Shown: piece after piece, positions 1 through 6,644 of the stretch
Layout: every line of letters starts with the position of its first letter
How positions within the stretch are numbered: position 1 is the stretch's first letter
IMG/VR virus record: IMGVR_UViG_3300007276_005408
Span: 1 to 60,174 of that record
Direction: 5' to 3' (one strand)
Length of the DNA stretch: 60,174 bases
Source of the DNA: a virus
The notes under the pieces: model-generated
What the model saw: only the letters and a program-made list of their open reading frames with translations
Told to the model about the DNA's origin: nothing
The model's database searches: none
Program-made: the position numbers and the translations under genes

Positions 1-198
1 CAACTCACCTTCAGTTCTTTCTACCTCTAAATCGCCAGTAGATAATCCACCGACAATAGCAAACTTATCATCCTGGTATCTTGGAGCATTCAAACTAAAG
101 CTAGCATAAGCAGTTGAGTATTTAAAAAATTTCCAAAGTTCGGTTTCTCCAAACAAAGATGAGGTTAATAATAAACCTATTATAATTTTCTTTAACAT
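1..198 (-). CDS. Outer-membrane barrel paralogue, N-terminal fragment
   Basis: The frame opens at the ATG at 198 behind a good AGGAG site and leaves the window at base 1 after 66 codons. Residues 1-17 form a signal peptide: two lysines, a hydrophobic IIIGLLL core, then a small-residue cleavage region. Of the 66 residues, 55 are identical to the start of the 432-residue protein at 952-2250, so the two are tandem duplicates separated by two small genes. Inferred to be exported to the outer membrane like its sibling; the barrel itself is outside the window. Confidence 0.8.
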   Translation of the reverse strand, partial: MLKKIIIGLLLTSSLFGETELWKFFKYSTAYASFSLNAPRYQDDKFAIVGGLSTGDLEVERTEGEL

Positions 199-235
199 CT
201 GTTTTCTCCTGTTATTGTAGTACCATCCACCAGTA

Positions 236-673
236 TTATATCCACATTCCGTACAAAAGTACTATTAGTCCAGTAGCTGGTAAGATATAAATCTTTTTAC
301 CACCCCACCAAGGAATGTCGTACCCTAAGATATGCCATTTGTAATCTATTGGTTTATAAATTGTTCCTTTATTTACATGATTCAAAGCGGCTTCATAACA
401 AAATGTTCCTATGAACCAACTACCAACACCTAACCAAAAGAATTTAGAGAATGAAGCTTCAATAAAGAATGCCACAATTACAGCACCCCATATGCCTACA
501 TTCTCTAAAATTCTCCACATATGATAATCGAATATACCATTCTTTCCGTTGTTCGGGTGTATTAGTTTATTCTTATTTTTTCTTGCTTTAGTACTCCAAG
601 TCCAACCTTCAGTTACACCCTCACTAAACCAATAAAGAATTATTAGTAAACAAAATAGTATTTGTAATATCAT
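236..673 (-). CDS. Polytopic membrane protein, unknown function
   Basis: A 145-residue protein starting behind AAGGAG. Hydrophobic stretches at about residues 2-17, 57-73, 78-95 and 128-145 suggest three or four membrane helices; residues 20-50 and 96-127 are polar and aromatic-rich. It lies between the two outer-membrane barrel paralogues in the same orientation, so it is probably part of an envelope-remodelling group. No family recognised. Confidence 0.7.
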   Translation of the reverse strand: MILQILFCLLIILYWFSEGVTEGWTWSTKARKNKNKLIHPNNGKNGIFDYHMWRILENVGIWGAVIVAFFIEASFSKFFWLGVGSWFIGTFCYEAALNHVNKGTIYKPIDYKWHILGYDIPWWGGKKIYILPATGLIVLLYGMWI

Positions 674-684
674 ATGCTTTCTCC

Positions 685-879
685 TTACTTACTTCCAAAC
701 ATTTTAGAAAAGAAGCCTTTCTTCTTTCCTTTCTTGCCTTTCTGTATTTTCTTGCCCTTCTTCTTTTTCTTCTTTTTGATTTCTCCCATTCCTGCCATCT
801 TCATATCTGAAGCATTAGCAGTCGGAACTGCACCAAAGAATATTATCAAAGAAAGTATTCCTGTTAGTATTGTTTTCAT
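685..879 (-). CDS. Short secreted lysine-rich protein
   Basis: A 64-residue protein. The ATG at 879 is preferred over a start 15 codons upstream because AAGGAG lies just before it and because it then begins with a clean signal peptide: MKTILTGILSLIIFFG followed by ANA. The mature part is about 40 residues and mostly lysine and glycine, with runs of up to seven lysines, ending in GFFSKMFGSK. Export followed by binding to anionic surfaces (LPS, DNA, phospholipid) is an inference from charge. It sits inside the outer-membrane gene group. No homologue recognised. Confidence 0.7.
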   Translation of the reverse strand: MKTILTGILSLIIFFGAVPTANASDMKMAGMGEIKKKKKKKGKKIQKGKKGKKKGFFSKMFGSK

Positions 880-902
880 TATACGCTCCTTGCGTTGTCT
901 AT

Positions 903-941
903 TTATTTTTTGCCACATTGGCAATTTTCACATTCACACAT
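903..941 (-). CDS. 12-residue cysteine-rich micro-ORF
   Basis: ATG at 941 lies six bases after AAGGAG. It is followed by 11 codons and a TAA, encoding MCECENCQCGKK. Four cysteines in a C-x-C-x2-C-x-C arrangement look like a metal-binding peptide. It fits exactly between the barrel gene at 952 and the lysine-rich gene. Evidence is the strong ribosome site and the non-random composition; expression is unproven. Confidence 0.4.
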   Translation of the reverse strand: MCECENCQCGKK

Positions 942-951
942 AGTATTCTCC

Positions 952-2250
952 TTACCATCCTACAAATTGATAATTCATACCGAACTTTATATCATAAGCC
1001 GGCCTTTCCCAATAGTAAAGGTATCTACCTTCTGTAAATACTCCTAAATTTTCCATTACCTTTACTCCTAATATAGCACCCATATCATAATCATTCCAAC
1101 TATGCCACATAGGTTCCATAAACATAAATTCACTTGGTTCACCACCCTCTTCTAAATGGGTCTGATAATTAGCAGCATTATGGTATGCGTGGTCTGTATG
1201 TCCATAATGAACAGGTAACCAATTACCCCAACCATGTATCCACCAATTATCATCATAGTGGTAAAAGTCTATACCCAATACCAAAGATGTTTCACTTTGG
1301 TATCCTAAATCTTTTTTCTTTCCATTGATATACTTCTCTAACATTCTTGGAAAGTGATATACAAAATATTCTCTATCTGTATAAGCAAATAACTTACCAT
1401 CGGCATCTCTCCATAACCAATCATGTCCCCAATACTCGCCTCTACCGTTCCAAAAAGGACCTGAACCTTCTACTTCTCTAACTTCACCTGTTTCAGGATC
1501 TACTTCATAAAGTGTTCTTTTTTCCCAGCCAGTAGGTGAATCAGGATCTATCATAGTAGAATCATACCACATATTATCATCGACATCAAAAGCATCTTCA
1601 GCAAAGTTCCACCATTGTCCCTTATACCAAGTGGTATCTAAAACCATAGCATCAAATCCATATACAGGATGTTGTCTGTGTTTTAGTCCAATAGAAAAGT
1701 GTAGCTTGTTATTTAGTGCTTCTGGCGTAAGATGTAATCTCAAATCTCCGTGTATGTAACTCAAGTCTTCCAATCCTAACTCTGTCCAACCGACTTTAGT
1801 CATAGCCCAATCACCAATGTATCTTACCCAATATTCTTGGTTTACATAATCATTACCCCATTGTCTACCTTCAGACCATTTCATTAGGTATTCCCAACCT
1901 TTTATAGGACCAAATGTGGCACTTTCATTAGCATTTGATTCTGAACCATCGTACCATTCTCCACCATTACCAGCATTTCTCACACCTCTTTTTGGTTCAT
2001 ATTGAAATCTTGCAATCTTACGAAGTCCAAATGATGTTTGAAAATCAGGCTTTAATTCTCTCTCTGTTCTTTCTACTTGAAGTAATCCAGTTGATAATCC
2101 ACCAACTATAGCGAATCTATCATCTTGATATCGTGGAGCATTCAAACTAAAACTGCCATAAGCAGTAGAATACTTTAAAAACTTCCATATTTCATTTTCA
2201 GCAAATAACGATGAGACCAATAACAGGCCTATTATCATTTTTTTCAACAT
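952..2250 (-). CDS. Outer-membrane beta-barrel protein
   Basis: A 432-residue protein, start at 2250 behind AGGAG. Residues 1-17 are a signal peptide (MLKKMIIGLLLVSSLFA). The rest is rich in Trp, Tyr and Gly with alternating polar/hydrophobic strands and ends in an aromatic residue (YQFVGW), as expected for an outer-membrane barrel. An extended aromatic and acidic loop region lies near residues 195-300. It is the full-length sibling of the fragment at 1-198. Phages rarely carry host-type barrels; roles in uptake or receptor masking are inferences. I cannot name the family. Confidence 0.75.
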   Translation of the reverse strand: MLKKMIIGLLLVSSLFAENEIWKFLKYSTAYGSFSLNAPRYQDDRFAIVGGLSTGLLQVERTERELKPDFQTSFGLRKIARFQYEPKRGVRNAGNGGEWYDGSESNANESATFGPIKGWEYLMKWSEGRQWGNDYVNQEYWVRYIGDWAMTKVGWTELGLEDLSYIHGDLRLHLTPEALNNKLHFSIGLKHRQHPVYGFDAMVLDTTWYKGQWWNFAEDAFDVDDNMWYDSTMIDPDSPTGWEKRTLYEVDPETGEVREVEGSGPFWNGRGEYWGHDWLWRDADGKLFAYTDREYFVYHFPRMLEKYINGKKKDLGYQSETSLVLGIDFYHYDDNWWIHGWGNWLPVHYGHTDHAYHNAANYQTHLEEGGEPSEFMFMEPMWHSWNDYDMGAILGVKVMENLGVFTEGRYLYYWERPAYDIKFGMNYQFVGW

Positions 2251-2299
2251 CTCTTTTCTCCTAAAGGATAGACTTTACTCATATAAATATATACTACCC

Positions 2300-2566
2300 T
2301 TAATTATATTCAGGAACAAATCTGAACTCATCATCACAAACGGCAAAAGTCAATATCCATTTCTTATCTTTACCTTCGTCCCATTCTTCGTAACTAGAAA
2401 GAACACAAGTATCAGTTGTCATTCTCTTTACAACTTTATCCATTTGGTCTTCTGTATTGCAAATGATATTTATTTCATCACCATTAGACTTTACCATTAC
2501 CATATTATCTGCATTGTTATAAACAGCATCAGACCTCAATCTCCGTCTTTGTTTACTTTTAGCCAT
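2300..2566 (-). CDS. Small basic-then-acidic protein, unknown
   Basis: An 88-residue protein. The ATG at 2566 (MAKSKQ) is chosen because GGAG lies six bases upstream and because it overlaps the stop of the preceding gene (2559-2783), as is usual here; an in-frame ATG at 2662 would overlap that gene far more. The N-terminus is basic (KSKQRRRLRS), followed by an alpha/beta-looking region with two Cys near residues 48 and 65. No family recognised. Confidence 0.65.
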   Translation of the reverse strand: MAKSKQRRRLRSDAVYNNADNMVMVKSNGDEINIICNTEDQMDKVVKRMTTDTCVLSSYEEWDEGKDKKWILTFAVCDDEFRFVPEYN

Positions 2567-2783
2567 TCTTTTCTCCATATAAGTCCCAAGTCTTTGGAGG
2601 CGGCTTTGGAGCTTCAATACCATCGTCAATAGTAATGCTTCCATTTTGTGCATCAACTTCAAAATATGCTACTCCTTTTTCTAAGAATATCTGATTCAGA
2701 CACTCAGTTAGTGATTCATAAACTGTATTACCCACTTTCCACCTGTCACCAGGCGGTACTCTTTCTGCAACATTTACTTTCAT
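2559..2783 (-). CDS. Small hypothetical protein
   Basis: A 74-residue protein with an AAGGAACT ribosome site and a start two bases from the phoH stop, so the two are probably co-translated. It is mixed alpha/beta with a proline-rich stretch (APKPPPKTW) close to the C-terminus. Function unknown. Confidence 0.7.
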   Translation of the reverse strand: MKVNVAERVPPGDRWKVGNTVYESLTECLNQIFLEKGVAYFEVDAQNGSITIDDGIEAPKPPPKTWDLYGEKNG

Positions 2784-2784
2784 A

Positions 2785-3615
2785 TTAGTTCCTTAAGTTA
2801 TAAAAATATCTATTCTTTGTTGTTGGTTCATCATATATCTGTCGCTCTATCCACATAGATAAAGTTTCTTCCGCTGATAGGATTCCTATATCATAATCAT
2901 CTTGATACCTTTCTAACATTTCAGCGACAATAGGATGTCTAACGACATCGCTTAAGTCAAACTGACTGAATCCCACTCTTCGTAATCCAGTGAACCTTTT
3001 GATAGCATCCTCTAAACCATTTTCATTTTTGATATCAGATTGCATCAAATCACCATTTATGATATATTTACTTCCTTGTCCTATACGAGTTACGAAAGTT
3101 TTTATTTGTGATGGTGTGGCATTTTGTGCTTCGTCCAATACAACTATACTATCTGTTAGTGTTAGTCCTCTCATATATGCTAAAGGAATAACTTGTACTA
3201 CTCCAGCCTTTTTGAGAACATCCAATCTTTGTTTACCAATAATCTGTTCCATATTGTAATATAACGACATCATATAAGGAGCAGTCTTCTCATCTATATC
3301 ACCAGGTAGGTATCCCATCTTTTCACCATCAACTTCTACCAGTGGTTTTGTAATCACCAACTTATCATACTTACCTTGAGCCAAATTCTTTAGAGCATAA
3401 TGTGTAGCCAAATATGTCTTACCACATCCAGCAGGACCTATTGAAAATGTAACATCGTTTCTTCCAATAGTTCGATAGAATGTTTTCTGATTTGGTGTTC
3501 TAAATTCTAGACTACTCCAATCGATTCTTTTGATTTGTGATAGAGCTTGTCTTTTATTCTCACAGGGTTGGTCTGCCTTGACTTGTGTAACCGTCTTTAC
3601 CTTGGATTTATCCAT
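2785..3615 (-). CDS. phoH: PhoH-like P-loop ATPase
   Basis: A 276-residue protein. Walker A is GPAGCGKT at 60-67 and Walker B is IVVLDEAQN at 157-165, followed by the PhoH-type TPSQIK-F-TRIG segment and the IINGDLMQSD motif near 190. This is the classic PhoH core of cytoplasmic ATPases found in many marine phages, where it is a common marker; its phage function is unsettled. The first 35 residues are a Lys-rich extension. A strong AGGAG precedes the start. Confidence 0.95.
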   Translation of the reverse strand: MDKSKVKTVTQVKADQPCENKRQALSQIKRIDWSSLEFRTPNQKTFYRTIGRNDVTFSIGPAGCGKTYLATHYALKNLAQGKYDKLVITKPLVEVDGEKMGYLPGDIDEKTAPYMMSLYYNMEQIIGKQRLDVLKKAGVVQVIPLAYMRGLTLTDSIVVLDEAQNATPSQIKTFVTRIGQGSKYIINGDLMQSDIKNENGLEDAIKRFTGLRRVGFSQFDLSDVVRHPIVAEMLERYQDDYDIGILSAEETLSMWIERQIYDEPTTKNRYFYNLRN

Positions 3616-3636
3616 TGGGATTCTCCTCTATTTTAG

Positions 3637-3936
3637 TTAGTAACTCGGTATTCCTTTAGTAATAAATATAATATATACTTTCTTAAGATAAGGTTTTACT
3701 TCTTTATTTAAGATTTCCAATAACTCCTTTGTAAGAAAATCAAACTCAGGATATTTTGTCAAAGCATCTATAAGATTATTTACATACTCTGACGGCATCG
3801 TATCCAATTTATACTCACCAGTTATAACTGCTTGTTCTATAAAAGTATTTATAGCAGCTGCTAAATCTGCTGGTACTCTTGATGTTGCTCTTAAATGTTT
3901 ATATCTCTTAAGTTGCTCTAACTCTTCTTGACTCAT
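3637..3936 (-). CDS. Helical hypothetical protein
   Basis: A 99-residue protein predicted mostly helical, with an amphipathic N-terminus (MSQEELEQLKRYKHL) and several Leu/Ile heptads. It lies between phoH and the first capsid-leader gene and lacks a leader of its own. No family recognised. Confidence 0.7.
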   Translation of the reverse strand: MSQEELEQLKRYKHLRATSRVPADLAAAINTFIEQAVITGEYKLDTMPSEYVNNLIDALTKYPEFDFLTKELLEILNKEVKPYLKKVYIIFITKGIPSY

Positions 3937-3939
3937 AAC

Positions 3940-4326
3940 CTATCCTATTGAATATTTTTTTGTACTTGACTTGAAATTCCTTTTCCTCATAATTGTTTTA
4001 GCTATCATCTCTAACTCTTTCCCATTCCATCTCAGAACCACTGGTACATTTATATCTGTACTCATATCTTTTAGTAGTATATTTACACCATCAGGTATTT
4101 GAGATATTGGCTTACCATACTTCTTATATATCTGTCTGTATATCTTTATTAGTTCTGCTGGATTTATAGGTTTACCATTTCTCGCATCATTTACTCTGTC
4201 CATAAAGTGTCTTGTAAATTCAACATCAATACCAACGCTTCCCCATACCTTATCTAAGTATTTCTCTACTTGATTTAGTTCACCTTGTGAAACAGCTTCT
4301 AATAATAAGTCTTTTAGTTTTATCAT
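3940..4326 (-). CDS. Leader-tagged virion cargo candidate, conserved phage protein
   Basis: A 128-residue protein that begins MIKLKDLLLE-AVSQ. The ten-residue leader ends in L-x-E, the cleavage consensus of T4-type prohead proteases, and resembles the T4 internal-protein capsid-targeting leader (MKTYQEFIAE-A). The body contains FTRHFMDRVNDARNGKPI and a VLRWNGKELEMIAKTIMRKRNFK tail, a pattern I know from uncharacterised proteins of other marine T4-like phages. Start overlaps the upstream stop by four bases. Packaging and ejection are inferences. Confidence 0.8.
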   Translation of the reverse strand: MIKLKDLLLEAVSQGELNQVEKYLDKVWGSVGIDVEFTRHFMDRVNDARNGKPINPAELIKIYRQIYKKYGKPISQIPDGVNILLKDMSTDINVPVVLRWNGKELEMIAKTIMRKRNFKSSTKKYSIG

Positions 4327-5237
4327 ACCTGGTCTATTATACCTTCTCTTTTACCAAACCATTGTCTAAACTTTGCTGGTGTACCAATTGTTACTTTACT
4401 CTTTGGTACATATTTGTATAACTCTTCTTGATATCTACCTGGCTTACCAAATTGTTCCCAGTTACCATCTTTAGTTATCCTACTCAACACAAAAGCGTCT
4501 ATGATTTTAGTATTATATATAAGTATCTCATTCCACCACGCAGATGGTTTATTTTCTACAGACCTAAGTCTTTTTTTGAATATCTCTTTGTTTGCCATTA
4601 GATATTTATTTTGCCAGTCAAAATAGGCTTTTATAAATTTGTTTACCATAGGACCAACAGCTTTCTTTTTCTTTTTTTCTATCTCATTCCAAGGCATCTT
4701 AGCATCGTCTTCCATCCACTGGTCTCGTAACTTTTCTTCTAAGTCATACATATCAGATTTCAACTTATCATACTTCTTACGCCATCCAGCAGCTCTTACA
4801 GCTTTGTTCCATACCTCTCTGTCACCTGTAATATAATGTCCTTCCATCCATCTACGGCCTGTCTTATCAGGCACACTATCGAAGTCCATATATCTAGTTG
4901 CTAATAAGTCACCTCTCACATAAAATACGATACCACCTATGGTCTGTATACCTTTACCTTTTGCTAAGGGTGAGTCTTTGTTAGCACGAGTGAATGTAGA
5001 TATAGACCTTTTCTTACCAAGTATATTATCTACTGTTTTTAGATGTTCAGGACTAGTAACATGAAAGGAGCTGATAGGTTGTTTACCAAACATCGATTCT
5101 AATTGCTTAGGATATAGTGCTATCATATCCATCGAACTAATGTTTGCCATTGTTGTTCTGGTATGTGCTGGATACCAGAGAGTTTTACCTTTGTGAGTAA
5201 GCCAATCCTCTGTCAATAAATCTTTGAGTTTTATCAC
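4323..5237 (-). CDS. Leader-tagged virion cargo candidate, possible ADP-ribosyltransferase-like
   Basis: A 304-residue protein with a GTG start at 5237; leader MIKLKDLLTE then DWLTHK. Residues 55-115 (SSFHVTSPEHLKTV, then KKRSISTFTRA, then GGIVFYVRGDLLA) and a late WWNEILI segment recall the order of motifs in ADP-ribosyltransferases (STS-like strand, then an E-containing strand). T4 packages its Alt ADP-ribosyltransferase in the head, so the idea is reasonable but weak. The middle is a Lys/Glu-rich coiled region (about 155-215). Alternative: an unrelated internal head protein. Confidence 0.75.
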   Translation of the reverse strand: MIKLKDLLTEDWLTHKGKTLWYPAHTRTTMANISSMDMIALYPKQLESMFGKQPISSFHVTSPEHLKTVDNILGKKRSISTFTRANKDSPLAKGKGIQTIGGIVFYVRGDLLATRYMDFDSVPDKTGRRWMEGHYITGDREVWNKAVRAAGWRKKYDKLKSDMYDLEEKLRDQWMEDDAKMPWNEIEKKKKKAVGPMVNKFIKAYFDWQNKYLMANKEIFKKRLRSVENKPSAWWNEILIYNTKIIDAFVLSRITKDGNWEQFGKPGRYQEELYKYVPKSKVTIGTPAKFRQWFGKREGIIDQV

Positions 5238-5240
5238 TGT

Positions 5241-5606
5241 CTATAACCAATTCTTCCAGATACTGTAAGAATAATTACTTGATATTTTTCTCAAATGTTT
5301 TTCAGTACCTGTTCCACCTTTTTTAGTAATAATTCTATATGCTTTCTTTTTGCCACCATCTATAAGAAAAACTCCGCCTGGTAGATTACCAATCTGCATT
5401 CCTCTATCAACTCTTACTTTAGTAGCTTTATCTCTGTAAATCATTTTGTTACCACCAGGTCCAGCAGTAGACCATTGGCCTGTTGGTTCTTTACCACCAG
5501 CAGCAATATAAAGATCATATGGTTTCATTACTTCCCAATATTCTGTATCACTTCCGTATAATGGATGTTTGTATGCTTCATTTACTAAATCTTTTAGTTT
5601 AATCAT
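5241..5606 (-). CDS. Leader-tagged virion cargo candidate, unknown
   Basis: A 121-residue protein beginning MIKLKDLVNE-AYKH, leader ending in V-x-E. The body is Gly/Lys/Tyr-rich and basic with no recognised domain (GGKEPTGQWSTAGPGGNKM, then a KKGGTGTEKHLRK segment). Same leader and close packing as its neighbours; the start overlaps the upstream stop by four bases. Confidence 0.75.
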   Translation of the reverse strand: MIKLKDLVNEAYKHPLYGSDTEYWEVMKPYDLYIAAGGKEPTGQWSTAGPGGNKMIYRDKATKVRVDRGMQIGNLPGGVFLIDGGKKKAYRIITKKGGTGTEKHLRKISSNYSYSIWKNWL

Positions 5607-6025
5607 ACCCTAACCTTATACTTACTCTTTAGAATACTCTCAACTTCTTTCTGACTTTTACCAATTATCATATCTATGTTTTTAGTAACCGGTATAGTTT
5701 TGTTACTAACTTTGATATCTAAATTTACTTCACCAACAATAGCAGAAACATATTTTCTTGCAGCCTTTGCTTTAGCATATCCACTTCTTCCGTGATGTAC
5801 ACCTTTTTCATCATATGTTTTTACGATTTCTAATTTATCCTTTGCTTCAGCTGATATGTTTCTACCTACCTCTGAAGCTAGTATTTTATCAGCAGAAGCC
5901 GATAACATTCCAGCACCCATTCCTTTAGAACGTATCTTTGACCTTCCAACTGCAACTACTCCTCTTGGATTCGGTGTTATAGCAACAAAGAAACTTTCAG
6001 TTAGTAAGTCTTTTAGTTTTATCAT
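5603..6025 (-). CDS. Leader-tagged virion cargo candidate, unknown
   Basis: A 140-residue protein beginning MIKLKDLLTE-SFFV. The first 20 bases of the gene are almost identical to those of the gene starting at 4326. The body is basic (SKIRSKGMGAGM, SGYAKAKAARKYVSA) and could bind DNA in the head. Start overlaps the upstream stop by four bases. No domain recognised. Confidence 0.75.
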   Translation of the reverse strand: MIKLKDLLTESFFVAITPNPRGVVAVGRSKIRSKGMGAGMLSASADKILASEVGRNISAEAKDKLEIVKTYDEKGVHHGRSGYAKAKAARKYVSAIVGEVNLDIKVSNKTIPVTKNIDMIIGKSQKEVESILKSKYKVRV

Positions 6026-6351
6026 TGTTGGTATTTCCTATCTTTAGTCATCTCTAACATAAGTTTTGATTTAGTATAGATGTATTCTATTTCTTCTATA
6101 GTAGTCATATCATTCTGATTCTTTATAGCTCTCTGTAAGTTTTTAGCACTGTCTAATAGATACTTTGCTTGACCACGAATCTGAGAATAAAAGTTTACAT
6201 TCAAATCCTCTACTACAGTATCCTTACCACCTTTTCTTTCAAACTCTGTAAGTCCATCTGGCTCACCATTGAATTTTTTAGACCATCTATTTTCTAATTT
6301 TTTGAAATCAGTATTGTTCCATTCTTTTAGTAAGTTCTTTAGTTTTATCAT
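6022..6351 (-). CDS. Leader-tagged virion cargo candidate, unknown
   Basis: A 109-residue, mostly helical protein beginning MIKLKNLLKE-WNNT. It has many charged residues and no Cys. Start and stop overlap the neighbouring cargo genes by one and four bases. The leader is the only feature linking it to the others; the body is unrelated by eye. Confidence 0.75.
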   Translation of the reverse strand: MIKLKNLLKEWNNTDFKKLENRWSKKFNGEPDGLTEFERKGGKDTVVEDLNVNFYSQIRGQAKYLLDSAKNLQRAIKNQNDMTTIEEIEYIYTKSKLMLEMTKDRKYQQ

Positions 6352-6644
6352 TACAGTACTCCGTGTATAATATCAAAATTAGAATATGTCTTCTTCAATA
6401 AATTCATAAATGGTTTTTCCATATCATTTCTAACCATACTAAGACCTCGTGGTAAACTTCCTACGACATCTTGTATGTCTATAATTCCTTGATAGAATTT
6501 CATATGTTGTTTACTACCAACCATCTTAGCTAATTCATATCTGGCCATAGTATGATTGTTTCTATCAGTAAGCATGCGAATCTTTTCTATATAAGCACCA
6601 CCTAACTCTTTTTTTTCTGTGAGTAAAGTTTTTAGTTTTACCAT
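6351..6644 (-). CDS. Leader-tagged virion cargo candidate, unknown
   Basis: A 97-residue, mostly helical protein beginning MVKLKTLLTE-KKEL, the most divergent leader that still keeps K-L-K-x-L-L-x-E. Start overlaps the upstream stop by seven bases. No domain recognised. Confidence 0.75.
   Translation of the reverse strand: MVKLKTLLTEKKELGGAYIEKIRMLTDRNNHTMARYELAKMVGSKQHMKFYQGIIDIQDVVGSLPRGLSMVRNDMEKPFMNLLKKTYSNFDIIHGVL

Noticed and set aside
674-943. Plus-strand ORF with Phe/Pro-rich translation
   Set aside because: It is the complement of the lysine-rich gene; the poly-Phe runs are the mirror of the Lys codons.
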